In this document: piece after piece, positions 14,907 through 24,099 of the stretch
Layout of the letters: each line of letters opens with the position of its first letter
How positions within the stretch are numbered: the stretch's first letter is position 1
Source of the DNA: JBMDXB01 sp048594975
GTDB lineage: Bacteria; Acidobacteriota; Vicinamibacteria; Vicinamibacterales; 2-12-FULL-66-21
NCBI GenBank assembly: GCA_048594975.1
Contig: JBMDXQ010000009.1
Coordinates: forward strand, 22,188 to 86,187
Length of the DNA stretch: 64,000 nt
Direction of reading: 5' to 3'
The notes under the pieces: generated by a model
The model's input: only the letters and a program-made list of their open reading frames with translations
The model's database searches: none
Told to the model about the DNA's origin: nothing
Translations under genes and position numbers: made by a program

Positions 14907-17900
14907 ATGACGCCTTCGATCGTCGCTGACCGGTTCGTCGCCAACGGCGCGTCGTGGGTCGATCTCGCGACCAGTGCGAGCGTCAGGATGCGCGTTCTGG
15001 ACGCCGGAAGTCGCCGCACGCAGCTTCTCTGGTCGGAGCGCTGCGCCGCCCACGCGCGGCTGCGCCACCCGCTGCTCAATCCGCTTCTCGATTTCGGCGT
15101 GCTCGACCGCGGGCGGCTGTTCGAGGCATACGTCGTCCTGCCGCCGGTGCGCGCGGCGTCGCTCGCCGGCCAGCGGCTGCGGGCGAACGCGCTGCAATTT
15201 CTGCGCGCGCACGGCATCGACGCCGACCCATCCGACCTCGTATTCCGCCAGATGACGCCGGGGCGGGCCTCGCATGGGACGCGGCCGTTCGGGGTCGTGC
15301 TGCAGGAACGGCCGGCGCTCACGGCGCTGGCGGAAGTGCTCGACGCAGCGGAGCCCGGAGGCGCCTGCCTGGTCGGCGTGTGCGGGCCGCCGGGTTCGGG
15401 GCTGCGCACGCTCGCCGTCCTCGCCGCTCGCGCCGCGCGTGTCCGTGGCTACGTGCCGGTCTGCTTCGGCGGGTTCGCCTCGCGGCCGTGGATGGCCGCG
15501 GTGCTGTCGAACCACCATGTCTGCCTGATCGGCTCCGATCTCGAGGAGCGGTCGGCGCGCACGCCGGTCGCGCACCTGCTCGCGAGACTGGGCGCCGCCA
15601 GCGCGCGGCGGCACGTCGTAATCGCGTTCGCGCGGGAAGCGGGAGTGGGGTGCCACGTGATTCCGATCGGCCCGATGGGAACGACCGCGATGACTGCCAT
15701 GGTGTACGCCGCCGACGGAGAGCCGTCACCCTCGGAGCTGTTCGAGGCCGCGCGCGGCGCGGATGGAAAACCGGGCGTCTTCCTGAAGCGCCTCGGCGCG
15801 CAGGCGTTCGAGCCGCACGTGGCGCGGCCACTCATCGCGCACGAGTCCGCGCAGCCCTATGGCGCGGCCGAGCCCCCGGGGGCATCCACCGCGGACACGC
15901 CGGCCAGCCCCCTCGGCGGCTCGCGCACCGGTGGAGTCCTCGCGCGCGCGGTCGCGCGCGCGGACGTCCTGGCTTCACGCGGCCGGCACGCAACAGCCCA
16001 GCGCCTGCTGTCCCGGGCAGGCCGCGTGTCGAGCGCCCGCGGCGAAGGTCGCGAAGCCGCACGCTGCGCGGAACGCCTGGGTCGCCTGCACCTCGAACGT
16101 GGACACATCCGCGAGGCGATCGCCGCGCTCGAACGCGCACGAACGGCGGATGCCGATGCTGCAGTGACCCGTGCCGCCAACCTGCACCTCGCAGCCGCGT
16201 GGATCGAAGACGCACGCCTGGCACAGGCCGAAGCGCTCCTCCGCTCGATGTCGGTCGCGGCGGCGATGCAGCAGTCGGCCGACGCCGTCGTCGCGCAGGC
16301 GCTGGCGCGCTGCCTGTACTGGCAGGGACGCTATGCGGAAGCGGCCGTCGTCCTGCAGCCGTACCTCGGCGACCATGCCGATCCGATCTGCCTGGCGCGG
16401 GCCGCCCGCGTGCAGCTCGCAGAAGGCGCCGCTCTTCCTGCCCTCCACCTTGCCCGGCGCGCGCGCCAGGCGACTGCCGCCACGACGCCGTGCGGGACTG
16501 TGTCGGCCGTCGCCCGCACCCTCGCTCTGACGCTCGGCGCCGCCGGAGACGACGTCGGGGCCCGCGACCAGGCGGCAGCCGCCCTCGATGCGGGGCGGCG
16601 CGCGCACCTGCCTCTCGCGGTGATTCGCGCCCGGCTGGCGCATCTCCAGATCTCCTCGCGCCTGGAGCCGCGTGCCGCCGCGGTGCGTCGGCTGTGCGAT
16701 CGCATGTCGTCGCTGGCCGCGCAGCCATGGCTGCCGCGGCTGGCGCGCTACCAGATCCTCCGGACGATCGAGCAGGCCTGCGACATGCCAGCCAATCCGG
16801 CCCTCGCAGCGCTGGAGCAGGAGGGCGTGCAGTATCCCGGGTGGCGGCAGCGTGGCGGCCGCGGCGCGTTGAGCGAGCTGGAGACGATGCTCGACGTGTG
16901 CCACACCGCCACCGACGACCGAGAGGCGCTCGATCGTCTGTGCGCGACGGCAGTCGAACGCCTGCGCGCCGCTGCCGTCGCGATCGTGACCGCGGACGGC
17001 CGCCGGCTCGCTGGACGCGCCGGCCGGAACTGGGACGCGCAATCGCCGGCCGTGGACCGGGCTCTTGCGTCAGGCACCGGCATATCGCTGCTCGCCGACG
17101 GCGCCGGCGCGCGCCTGGAGGCAGCCGAGCCGGTGAAATTCGGCGGCGAGGTGATAGGCGCCGTCGCCTGCCGCTGGATCGCCGGCACCGCCGTCTCGCC
17201 CGAGCGCTCGCAAGCCGCCCTGAAGGCGTGCGGACTGGCCGCAGCCGCACCGCTGCGAGCCGTTCTCGATCGTGCGGTTCCGGTCAGTCCGGACCCGGGG
17301 TGGTCCGACCTGCTCGGCACGAGCGCGGGCGCCGGGGCGGTACGGGAGGCGGTCGCGCGGGCAGCGCGGGCACCGTATCCGGTGCTGATCGAAGGCGAGA
17401 GCGGGAGCGGAAAGGAGCTCGTCGCGCGCGCCATCCATCGGCTGAGCCCCCGGCGCGATCGACGGTTCGTGGCGGTGAACTGCGCGGCGCTCACCGACGA
17501 TCTGGTCGAGGCGGAGCTCTTCGGCCACGCGCGCGGCGCGTTCACGGGTGCCGTCGGCGAGCGGGCCGGCCTGTTCGAGGAAGCCGACGGTGGCACGCTG
17601 CTGCTGGACGAAATCGGCGAGCTCTCGCCGCGGGCGCAGGCGAAGCTCCTGCGGGTGCTGCAGGAAGCGGAGATCCGCCGCGTCGGCGAGACCTTCGCCC
17701 GTCGGGTCGACGTGCGCGTCGTCGCCGCCACCAACCGCCAGCTCGAACGCGACGCGGCGGCGGGGCGGTTTCGGGCCGACCTGCGCTTCCGCCTCGACGT
17801 CATCCGCATCGTCGTCCCGCCGCTGCGGGAGCGCGCCACGGACATTCCGCTGCTCGCGCTGCACTTCTGGAACGAGGCCGCGCGGCGGGTGGGCTCACGC

Positions 17901-18239
17901 GCGACGCTCTCTCCGGAAGCGACCGCGGCGCTGGCGCGCTACGACTGGCCGGGGAACATCCGTGAGCTGCAGAACGTGATCGCCTGGCTGGCGGTTCACT
18001 CGCCGCCCCGCGGCCGCGTTCCGGCCACCGCCTTGCCGGCGGCGGTGGCCGGCGCCGCCTCGCCGATGGAGACCACGTTCGAGCGCGCGCGGGAGGAATT
18101 CGAGCGGCGCTTCATCCGCAGCGCGCTGGCGCGCGCCAACGGCCAGCGCGCGCGCGCCGCCGCGGCCATGGGCGTCACCCGGCAGGGCCTGGCGAAGATG
18201 ATGCGGAGGCTGCAGATTGACGACCAGTGGCCGGTGTGA
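14907..18239 (+). CDS. Sigma-54 activator with large unusual N-terminal region
   Basis: The 1110-residue regulator has a complete sigma-54-interacting AAA+ domain at about 810-1030: Walker A GESGSGKE (near 830), the sigma-54-contacting GAFTGA loop (near 876), Walker B GGTLLLDEIGEL and the R-finger region PLRERATDIPLLALHF. It ends in a Fis-type HTH (RARAAAAMGVTRQGLAKMM). Ahead of this lie a GAF-like stretch (about 650-790), TPR-like helices (330-600), a P-loop-like GPPGSG near 160, and an N-terminal segment (RHPLLNPLLDFGVLD) that resembles a degenerate protein-kinase N-lobe. There is no receiver domain, so it is not a classical response regulator. The long open frame upstream of 14907 is antisense to aroC/def and was excluded. 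Confidence 0.85.
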   Translation: MTPSIVADRFVANGASWVDLATSASVRMRVLDAGSRRTQLLWSERCAAHARLRHPLLNPLLDFGVLDRGRLFEAYVVLPPVRAASLAGQRLRANALQFLRAHGIDADPSDLVFRQMTPGRASHGTRPFGVVLQERPALTALAEVLDAAEPGGACLVGVCGPPGSGLRTLAVLAARAARVRGYVPVCFGGFASRPWMAAVLSNHHVCLIGSDLEERSARTPVAHLLARLGAASARRHVVIAFAREAGVGCHVIPIGPMGTTAMTAMVYAADGEPSPSELFEAARGADGKPGVFLKRLGAQAFEPHVARPLIAHESAQPYGAAEPPGASTADTPASPLGGSRTGGVLARAVARADVLASRGRHATAQRLLSRAGRVSSARGEGREAARCAERLGRLHLERGHIREAIAALERARTADADAAVTRAANLHLAAAWIEDARLAQAEALLRSMSVAAAMQQSADAVVAQALARCLYWQGRYAEAAVVLQPYLGDHADPICLARAARVQLAEGAALPALHLARRARQATAATTPCGTVSAVARTLALTLGAAGDDVGARDQAAAALDAGRRAHLPLAVIRARLAHLQISSRLEPRAAAVRRLCDRMSSLAAQPWLPRLARYQILRTIEQACDMPANPALAALEQEGVQYPGWRQRGGRGALSELETMLDVCHTATDDREALDRLCATAVERLRAAAVAIVTADGRRLAGRAGRNWDAQSPAVDRALASGTGISLLADGAGARLEAAEPVKFGGEVIGAVACRWIAGTAVSPERSQAALKACGLAAAAPLRAVLDRAVPVSPDPGWSDLLGTSAGAGAVREAVARAARAPYPVLIEGESGSGKELVARAIHRLSPRRDRRFVAVNCAALTDDLVEAELFGHARGAFTGAVGERAGLFEEADGGTLLLDEIGELSPRAQAKLLRVLQEAEIRRVGETFARRVDVRVVAATNRQLERDAAAGRFRADLRFRLDVIRIVVPPLRERATDIPLLALHFWNEAARRVGSRATLSPEATAALARYDWPGNIRELQNVIAWLAVHSPPRGRVPATALPAAVAGAASPMETTFERAREEFERRFIRSALARANGQRARAAAAMGVTRQGLAKMMRRLQIDDQWPV

Positions 18240-18255
18240 GACGGGACCGATCCAC

Positions 18256-18368
18256 GGTTGGGGGTCGGATCCTGTTTCTTGCACGACTGTCAGCCGGAGG
18301 GGACACCGAACCCAGTGAGCACTCAAGAGGTCATACGTGCGAAAAACACGATCTGACCCCCTCCGACC
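18256..18368. repeat. Palindromic repeat family A, copy 2
   Basis: The left arm 18256-18285 (core GGGGGTCGGATCCTGTTTCT) and right arm 18336-18368 are inverted copies; over the 26 innermost bases 22 match. The right arm, read on the minus strand, has TCAGATCGTGTTTTTCGCAC, which differs at only three positions from the left arm of copy 1 at 6138-6161. Like copy 1 it lies 3' of a plus-strand gene and 3' of minus-strand coding sequence. Confidence 0.65.
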
Positions 18369-18538
18369 GAGTGCACCCTGCACTCGTACCTCCGCTCGGT
18401 CGTCGTATCGCCGCTGCGCGCGTAACGGAGCATCCATGTCCTCGGCAAGGTGACGCCATCCTGCGTCTCGAAGCCCGAGAACGTCACGCTGGCGACACGA
18501 CGAAGCTCTCCGGCTTCGACTTTCCCGAACAGATGTCC
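18323..18538 (-). pseudogene. Probable 3' remnant of a degraded gene
   Basis: A 71-codon minus-strand frame with no start codon near its beginning reads like real protein: VTFSGFETQDGVTLPRTWML followed by RYARSGDTTTERRYECRVHS. The style resembles outer-membrane or exported acidobacterial proteins, but I cannot name a family. Its last codons (GGGQIVFFARMTS-stop) are supplied by the palindromic repeat. The rest of 18240-18605 shows no other gene. Confidence 0.3.
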
Positions 18539-18605
18539 TCAACTGCTGAGGTGGGCCGAGGGCTTCGCCCCTTCCGCGGTTCGTCATTGCTTGCGGGAGG
18601 TCCCG

Positions 18606-19985
18606 TCAACGCATCCGCGTGCGCAGTGCCAGGGCCGCGCGGTTGTCGGGGTCCTTTTCGAGCGCCCGCTCGACCGTGGTGCGGGCGGCACCGACGTCTC
18701 CGCCGCGCAGCTGCGCATCGGCCAGCCTGACGAGCACGGCGGCGTCCGGGGAAGCGTCGGCGGCGCGCTGGTAATAGGCGACGGCGAGGGGGACGTCGCC
18801 GAGCCGCAGCGACAGGTCGCCAATGCGAGTCGCCAGCGCGAAGCGGCGCCGATCGTCGAGGCCCTCGCCCTCGAGCGCCAGGTAGTCGATGAGCGCGGAC
18901 CGCGCCAGCGCGCGATCGCCTCCGCGCTCGGCGAGGTCGGCGAGGAAGTAGAAGGCCATCGGGTCCACAGGCAGTTGCTCGGCCGCCTGCTGAAAGGTGC
19001 GCAGCGCCCCTTCCTGGTCGCCCGAGGCCAACAGGGCGCGCCCGTAGAGCGTGAGCGTCTCGCTGCTGCGATCGGATTCGGCCGCGCCGCGCAGCGCCTC
19101 GAGCGCCTTTGCCAGGTCCACGCGATCGCTGCGTTGCAGCGCCGTCTCGAGCCACACCCGGCCCAGCGCGACGTAGGTGCGCGTCTGTTGCGGATGCCGC
19201 TCGGCGGCCCTGCGCAGCGTGATGACCGCGCTGTCGGGCCGGCCGGCTCTCGCGTAGGCGAGACCGAGCGCGATTTCACGCGAGGATCCGGGGTCGATGC
19301 CGAGCAGACTCTGCAGGTGCTCAATGCGGTCCTCGGATCGACCGAGGCGGCCGAACAGGTCCGCGAGCTCCTCCCGCGCGCCGATGAGCGCCGGCGCTAA
19401 TCCGAGCGAACGCTCGAGCGCCGCGATCGATTGCGCCGGCTTCTGGAGATCGCGATAGCAGAGGCCGAGCAGGTAATGTGCCTCGGCGAGCCTGTCGTCG
19501 AGCGCCAACGCCGCGTCGAGCGCGGTAATCGCCGCGATGATCTGGCCCGTGCGGTAGCGCGAGAGCGCCAGCTTGTACTGGACGCGCGCGGATCGATCGT
19601 CCAGGCGCGCCGAATCCTGGTACCGCTCGGCCGCGCGCTCGTAGCGGCCAAGCGCGTAGTTGACATCGGCGAACAGCTCGAAGGCGCGGGGGGAGGTCGG
19701 GTCCAGCTCGGTGGCACGCCGCAGATCGCGCAGCGCCGACTCGAGATCGTTCTGCCGCCGGTAGGCTTCGCCGCGCCGCAGGTACCCGAGCATCGATTCG
19801 GGCCGCAACGCCAGCGCCGCCGTGAACGACGTCACCGCCGCCGCTGGATCGTCACGTGCCATCGCCGATTCGCCGCGGGCAATGTCGTCGCGATACTGGC
19901 GCTCTCGGCTGGCGGCGCGGTAACCGTACGCCGCCATCACGGCAAGCAGGCCAAGCAGCACGAAGCTACCGACTACCCGTTTCAT
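18606..19985 (-). CDS. Membrane-anchored TPR protein
   Basis: The 459-residue protein has one N-terminal membrane helix or uncleaved signal (VVGSFVLLGLLAVMAAYGY) followed by about ten tetratricopeptide repeats that fill the rest of the chain. Examples are AAVTSFTAALALRPESMLGY, ALRDLRRATELDPTSPRAFE and AITALDAALALDDRLAEAHY. Several repeats have the canonical Trp/Leu-Gly-Tyr-Ala-Pro pattern. It presumably scaffolds a complex on the periplasmic face of the membrane. No enzyme domain is present and neighbouring genes give no clear partner. Start at ATG 19985; no strong ribosome site is visible. Confidence 0.8.
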   Translation of the reverse strand: MKRVVGSFVLLGLLAVMAAYGYRAASRERQYRDDIARGESAMARDDPAAAVTSFTAALALRPESMLGYLRRGEAYRRQNDLESALRDLRRATELDPTSPRAFELFADVNYALGRYERAAERYQDSARLDDRSARVQYKLALSRYRTGQIIAAITALDAALALDDRLAEAHYLLGLCYRDLQKPAQSIAALERSLGLAPALIGAREELADLFGRLGRSEDRIEHLQSLLGIDPGSSREIALGLAYARAGRPDSAVITLRRAAERHPQQTRTYVALGRVWLETALQRSDRVDLAKALEALRGAAESDRSSETLTLYGRALLASGDQEGALRTFQQAAEQLPVDPMAFYFLADLAERGGDRALARSALIDYLALEGEGLDDRRRFALATRIGDLSLRLGDVPLAVAYYQRAADASPDAAVLVRLADAQLRGGDVGAARTTVERALEKDPDNRAALALRTRMR

Positions 19986-20019
19986 ATCTGTAACTGTAAC
20001 TGATTACGTGCCGCAGTCC

Positions 20020-20190
20020 GCCGGGGTCCGGCTCAGGGCGCGGGGCTCGGGGCTCAGCGTTCGGGGCCCGGCGTTCGGGGCTCAGGGTTTCGCGATCAGG
20101 ATTTATCAGGATTCGGGATTCGCGACCAGCGATTATAGATTCAGGATGAACGATGGGCGATTCAGGATGAGCGATCAGGGAGCAGGGACC
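20020..20190. repeat. Degenerate short-period repeat tract
   Basis: The intergenic region ahead of the ECF sigma gene is made of imperfect repeats of short words: GGGGCTC and GCGTTCGGGGC in the first half, then GATTCAGGAT, GCGATCAGG and GGATTCGGGATT in the second. There is no coding frame. Similar word-repeat tracts with other words occur at 52150-52262 and 63040-63115. Confidence 0.6.
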
Positions 20191-20261
20191 CAGCGCCGGC
20201 GGGAACATTCCCGCCTCCCCAGTGTCCAATCCTGCAGGATTTTCGGCAGACGAGTGCTAAG

Positions 20262-20882
20262 ATGGCAGAGGAATTGTCGGTGAAGCCAGTTCCCTCCATT
20301 ACGACCTGGACGGACGTCGGCGGTAGGGAGGCCGCCCTCATCCAGCGGTGCGCCGCCCGCGACGAGGATGCATGCGCCGAGCTCGTCAGCGAGCACCAGC
20401 GGATGGTCTACCAGCTCTCGCTGACCCTGCTGGGCGATCACAACGAGGCGCTGGACCTGTCACAGGAGGTCTTCCTCCGCGTCTTCCGCACGATTCACGG
20501 CTTCCGCGGCCAGTCCGCCCTGCGGACCTGGATCTACCGCATCGTCGTCAACCAGGCGCGCAACCGGCAGCGCTGGTGGCGGCGGCGCCACCGCGCCCAG
20601 CAGGTCTCGCTCGACGAGCATATCCGCGATCACGGCGAGCTGCCCGCGCCTGGCAACACCGGGTCGCCGGACCGCGCGCTCGGGCAGAAGCAGCTCGCCG
20701 AGCGGTTACGCGCCGCACTCGATGCGCTGCCGTTCGACCAGAAGACGGCGCTGGTACTTCGTGAAATCGACGGCCTGAGCTACGAGGAGATCGGCTTCTC
20801 GCTCGGAATCGCTGTCGGCACGGTGAAATCGCGGTTGGCCCGCGCGCGCGAGGCGCTCCGCGGGCAGTTGAGGGACGCATGA
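20262..20882 (+). CDS. ECF RNA polymerase sigma factor
   Basis: The 206-residue sigma-70 family protein has region 2 (VYQLSLTLLGDHNEALDLSQ then EVFLRVFRTIHGFRGQSALR, including the DLSQEVFLRV core-binding segment) and region 4 (LDALPFDQKTALVLREIDGL then SYEEIGFSLGIAVGTVKSRL) joined by an Arg-rich linker. There is no region 1.1 or 3, so it is group 4. Its stop overlaps the start of the next gene, a zinc-finger anti-sigma factor, by 4 bases; that pairing implies the sigma is held inactive until the partner is released. Target promoters are unknown. Confidence 0.92.
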   Translation: MAEELSVKPVPSITTWTDVGGREAALIQRCAARDEDACAELVSEHQRMVYQLSLTLLGDHNEALDLSQEVFLRVFRTIHGFRGQSALRTWIYRIVVNQARNRQRWWRRRHRAQQVSLDEHIRDHGELPAPGNTGSPDRALGQKQLAERLRAALDALPFDQKTALVLREIDGLSYEEIGFSLGIAVGTVKSRLARAREALRGQLRDA

Positions 20883-21628
20883 TGCTCATGAGCTGCGCGG
20901 CAGTGCGGCGACGGCTCGCGGCCTTCTACGACCGTGAGCTGCCCGTCCCCGAACTGATCGCCATCGAGACGCACCTGAGCGAGTGTCCGCCGTGCGGGCG
21001 CGAGCTGCGCGACCTGCAGCTGGTCGGCAACGCGTTGCGGATGCTCGCCGTCCCGGGCCCGGCCGACGACTGGACCGGCCTCCAGCCAGGCGTGATCAGC
21101 CGGATGCGCGCGGAGCGGGACGAGTCGCTGCCGGTGCGCACCAAGCGGTTGTTCGACGACCTCCACCTCGTCTGGATCGGCATGGCCTCCACCGCCGCGA
21201 CGTTCCTGTGCGCGGCGACGGTGCTCGGCATGCTGCACCTGGCGCCGCAGGAGCGGCGGCAGGATTCGCTCGCGGCGGTGATTGCCGTCATGGCCGCACC
21301 GTACGGCTCGGACGTCAACCCGTTCCGCTTCGACAGCCGCATCCAGCTGCCCAGCGTGCCCAAGAGCGGCGCCGTCTACGACACGCTCGAAAGCCGGACG
21401 CCTGACGCGGACTGCGAGGTCGCCTTCGCCGCCAGCCTGAACCGCGAGGGTCTCGTGTCGGGACTCGAGGTGCTGGGCAGAGCGTCCGACGAGATGGAGG
21501 CGCAGGACCTCATGGAGGGCCTCGCGCACGCCCGGCTCGAGCCGGCGCAGTTCGAAGGTGCGCCGGTCGCCGCCAACCTCGTCTGGCTCGTGGCGCACAC
21601 GACGGTCAAGGGGAAGATCCGCTCCTGA
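20879..21628 (+). CDS. Membrane anti-sigma factor with zinc-finger motif
   Basis: The 249-residue protein begins with a zinc-binding anti-sigma domain (SCAAVRRRLAAFYDRELPVP, then HLSECPPCGREL, a His-x3-Cys-x2-Cys pattern), then one transmembrane helix (IGMASTAATFLCAATVLGML) and an exported C-terminal domain with TonB-C-like features (DCEVAFAASLNREGLVSGLEVL, a beta-rich sensor or export domain). The architecture matches ZAS anti-sigma factors that bind the ECF sigma factor encoded directly upstream with an ATGA overlap. The signal sensed is unknown. Confidence 0.82.
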   Translation: MMLMSCAAVRRRLAAFYDRELPVPELIAIETHLSECPPCGRELRDLQLVGNALRMLAVPGPADDWTGLQPGVISRMRAERDESLPVRTKRLFDDLHLVWIGMASTAATFLCAATVLGMLHLAPQERRQDSLAAVIAVMAAPYGSDVNPFRFDSRIQLPSVPKSGAVYDTLESRTPDADCEVAFAASLNREGLVSGLEVLGRASDEMEAQDLMEGLAHARLEPAQFEGAPVAANLVWLVAHTTVKGKIRS

Positions 21629-21635
21629 CACCGGG

Positions 21636-21656
21636 GGGCGCCTGACCCCGGCGCCC
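21636..21656. terminator. GC hairpin downstream of the anti-sigma gene
   Basis: GGGCGCC at 21636-21642 pairs perfectly with GGCGCCC at 21650-21656 across 7 bases, 8 bases after the anti-sigma stop codon. No T-run follows. It lies in the 198-bp gap between convergent genes and may mark transcript ends; nothing else is seen in that gap. Confidence 0.4.
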
Positions 21657-21826
21657 GCGACCGCGAACTCCCGGCCGTCCCCGCTTTACGTCTGGATTGC
21701 GCCCCTTCCGTCCACTGGAATCGACCGCCGGCAGATGTTGCTCCCCGGCAGCGCACGGCTCGGCCCCTGCGACATCGTTTGCGCCGCTCGGTGCCTGAGG
21801 CATGGGTGATGTCCACCGGGCGCCCC

Positions 21827-24073
21827 CTACTTTTGCGTCGCGGGGCGGCTCTCGGCGACGGCAGTCGCCACGTTGTTCATCGCGTCGGTGGCTCGGACGA
21901 TGACGCTGCGGCCGGCTTCACCCTCCTCGAGCGGGACCTCGAACTCCTCGCGCCGCGAGTCGGGGATGCCGTCCTTCGGGTAGACCACGCGCCAGCGGCT
22001 CGCGTCGAGCGAGTATTCGACGCGGTGCACCGGCGACTGCTCGTCGCGCACCGCGAAGACGATGGTCGTCCGCGCGCCGGCGCGGGCCGGCGGCTGCACC
22101 TCGATTCGCGGCGGCGTGTTGTCGATGTCGAACGTGACGCTCTCGAGCTCGCCGGCCAGCGCGGTGCCCGGCGAGTTCGACGGCGCGTCGGAGGCCGACA
22201 CCTTCAGCAGGTACGTGCCGTCGGGGACCGACGTCGTGTCCCAGACGAATATCGGGTCCCACAAACCGCGCTTCAGCGCCTTCCACGTCGTCTCCCCCTC
22301 GCGCCGGTAGAGGACGTCGTACTGCAGGCGATCGTCGTTCCCGTCCTCCGCCTTCCAGACGAACGTCTGCAGCCCCTTCTGGTAGGTACGGCGGCCGAGG
22401 ACCGGGACCCCGGGCTGTGGCGCGGCTCCTCCCGGCGCCGGCGCCTGTGTGCCCGGCCGGCCGTCGGAGGTGTTGTCCTCGAACCCGGCAATCTCCATTT
22501 CGCCGGTGGAGAATGGCCGCTGGAACACCACGCCGGGCGGCTGGACGGTGATCGAGGCGACCTCCGGGCGCAAGTTGCGGGGGAGGTAGGCGGTCGTCAC
22601 CGACGTCAGCACCGGCGACTCCCCGGTCTCCGCGCTGAGCACCACGCGCCACTGCAGGTAGCGAGCGTTCGGGCTCGTGACCTGCTCGCCTTCAGGGTTC
22701 GTGTACGGCTTCGACCACGCGCTCCAGGTCTCGTCCGGGGTCGCGGTGTTGCCCGACCGCGTGAACGCTTCGATCTGGTCGGACCGCGCCGATGCCCGCC
22801 AGCGAATCACGCCCCAGCGCGCCACGGTGCCGGCATCGCGCACGTCGGAGTCGTACGCACCGCGACGCGCCGCGCTCGACGAGAGCGCGAACAGCTTTCC
22901 GGGGTTGCTCGCGGCGACGACGATACGGCCCGACGGCTCGCGCAACAGCGAGGTGACCTGCCGCGCGCTCGCTCGTGCGAGCAGCGTCGCCCGCGCCGGA
23001 TCCCCGCCCACCCGGAAGATCTTGCCTTCCGTGCCGGTGCCTACGAGCAGGCTCCCGCCCGGCTCGATCAGCAGATCATAGGGCGAGTCCTCGGTCGACT
23101 CCCACATCGCGTCCCACAGACCGTCCGGGCGGACGCGGTAGATCGCGCCGCGCGGAGCCCGCCTCGGCGCGCGCACGGACGGCGGCGGCGCGGCCGGCGG
23201 CTGCGGCACCGGGGTCTCCACGACGGAGATGGCGGTGATTTCCGTCGAGACGGAGGGGACCGGCTGCCGGGGCGGTTCGGCGCCGGGCGGCGTCGCGCGG
23301 TCCTCGGAGGGTGGAGTCGCCTGGAGCGCCGCCGCGTAAATCGTGCCGTCGTCGGCGACACGGATCGCGTGGACTTCCCGGAACGGCGACTCCAGCAGCA
23401 CGAAGGCCTTTCCGCCCGGATCGATCCGGAACAGTCGGCCCGGCGACTCCGTGCCGGCGATGAGATCTCCCGTTCGAGAGAAGGCGAGGGAGCGCACGTT
23501 CGCGGCGTTGGTACGATAGAAGCGGCTGCCCTGGCCGTCGGGTGAAATCTTGTAGATCACGCCCTTGTCACCGGTCGCCGCAAAGAGGTTGCCGCTCCGG
23601 TCGACGGCCAACGCCCAGATGTACTTGTCCTCGGGATCGAAGAGCGGCTTCGACGTCCCGTCGGCAGCGACGTGGTAGATCTTCCCGTCGGGCGACGACC
23701 CGACGTAGAGGCCGCCGTTTGGTGCCGGCGCGATCGCGTGCACCTCCAGCTCCGGCGCGTCGAAGAAGGTCGTCAGCTTGCCGTCCTTCGAGACCTTCAG
23801 CACTTTGCCCTCGTTGCCGCTGCCTGCCCAGAGCGTCCCGTCGGTTCCGGCGAGCACCGTCCACAGAAAGGGGGCCGCCGTTTCGGCCACCACCGAGGCT
23901 GACGGACCGAGGAACACGCGGCCGTCGCCGTCGATCGAGAGATCCTCGACATCGCCCTTGAGGAAATCCGCCTGCGTCGAGACGGTCCAGAACGTCGGCG
24001 TGGCAGCATGGACGATGGTGATGCCGGCAACGAGGGCGGCGGCACTGGCCGCAGCGAGCGTCGATGTGCGCAT
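21827..24073 (-). CDS. Secreted beta-propeller protein
   Basis: The 748-residue exported protein has a signal peptide (MRTSTLAAASAAALVAGITIVHA). Residues 30-420 form repeated propeller blades of the NHL/two-component-regulator type: LWAGSGNEGKVLKVSKDGKL, LYVGSSPDGKIYHVAADGTS, LFAATGDKGVIYKISPDGQG and LIAGTESPGRLFRIDPGG. A Pro-rich linker (about 255-310) splits the propeller. The C-terminal half has fibronectin/Big-like segments (YDVLYRREGETTWKALKRG, VEYSLDASRWRVVYPKDG). I use ATG 24073 because it starts the signal peptide; ATG 24097 adds 8 residues. Function unknown; probably carbohydrate or protein binding at the cell surface. Confidence 0.75.
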   Translation of the reverse strand: MRTSTLAAASAAALVAGITIVHAATPTFWTVSTQADFLKGDVEDLSIDGDGRVFLGPSASVVAETAAPFLWTVLAGTDGTLWAGSGNEGKVLKVSKDGKLTTFFDAPELEVHAIAPAPNGGLYVGSSPDGKIYHVAADGTSKPLFDPEDKYIWALAVDRSGNLFAATGDKGVIYKISPDGQGSRFYRTNAANVRSLAFSRTGDLIAGTESPGRLFRIDPGGKAFVLLESPFREVHAIRVADDGTIYAAALQATPPSEDRATPPGAEPPRQPVPSVSTEITAISVVETPVPQPPAAPPPSVRAPRRAPRGAIYRVRPDGLWDAMWESTEDSPYDLLIEPGGSLLVGTGTEGKIFRVGGDPARATLLARASARQVTSLLREPSGRIVVAASNPGKLFALSSSAARRGAYDSDVRDAGTVARWGVIRWRASARSDQIEAFTRSGNTATPDETWSAWSKPYTNPEGEQVTSPNARYLQWRVVLSAETGESPVLTSVTTAYLPRNLRPEVASITVQPPGVVFQRPFSTGEMEIAGFEDNTSDGRPGTQAPAPGGAAPQPGVPVLGRRTYQKGLQTFVWKAEDGNDDRLQYDVLYRREGETTWKALKRGLWDPIFVWDTTSVPDGTYLLKVSASDAPSNSPGTALAGELESVTFDIDNTPPRIEVQPPARAGARTTIVFAVRDEQSPVHRVEYSLDASRWRVVYPKDGIPDSRREEFEVPLEEGEAGRSVIVRATDAMNNVATAVAESRPATQK

Positions 24074-24099
24074 GTCGTGATGATACTTGCAGCTCACGG

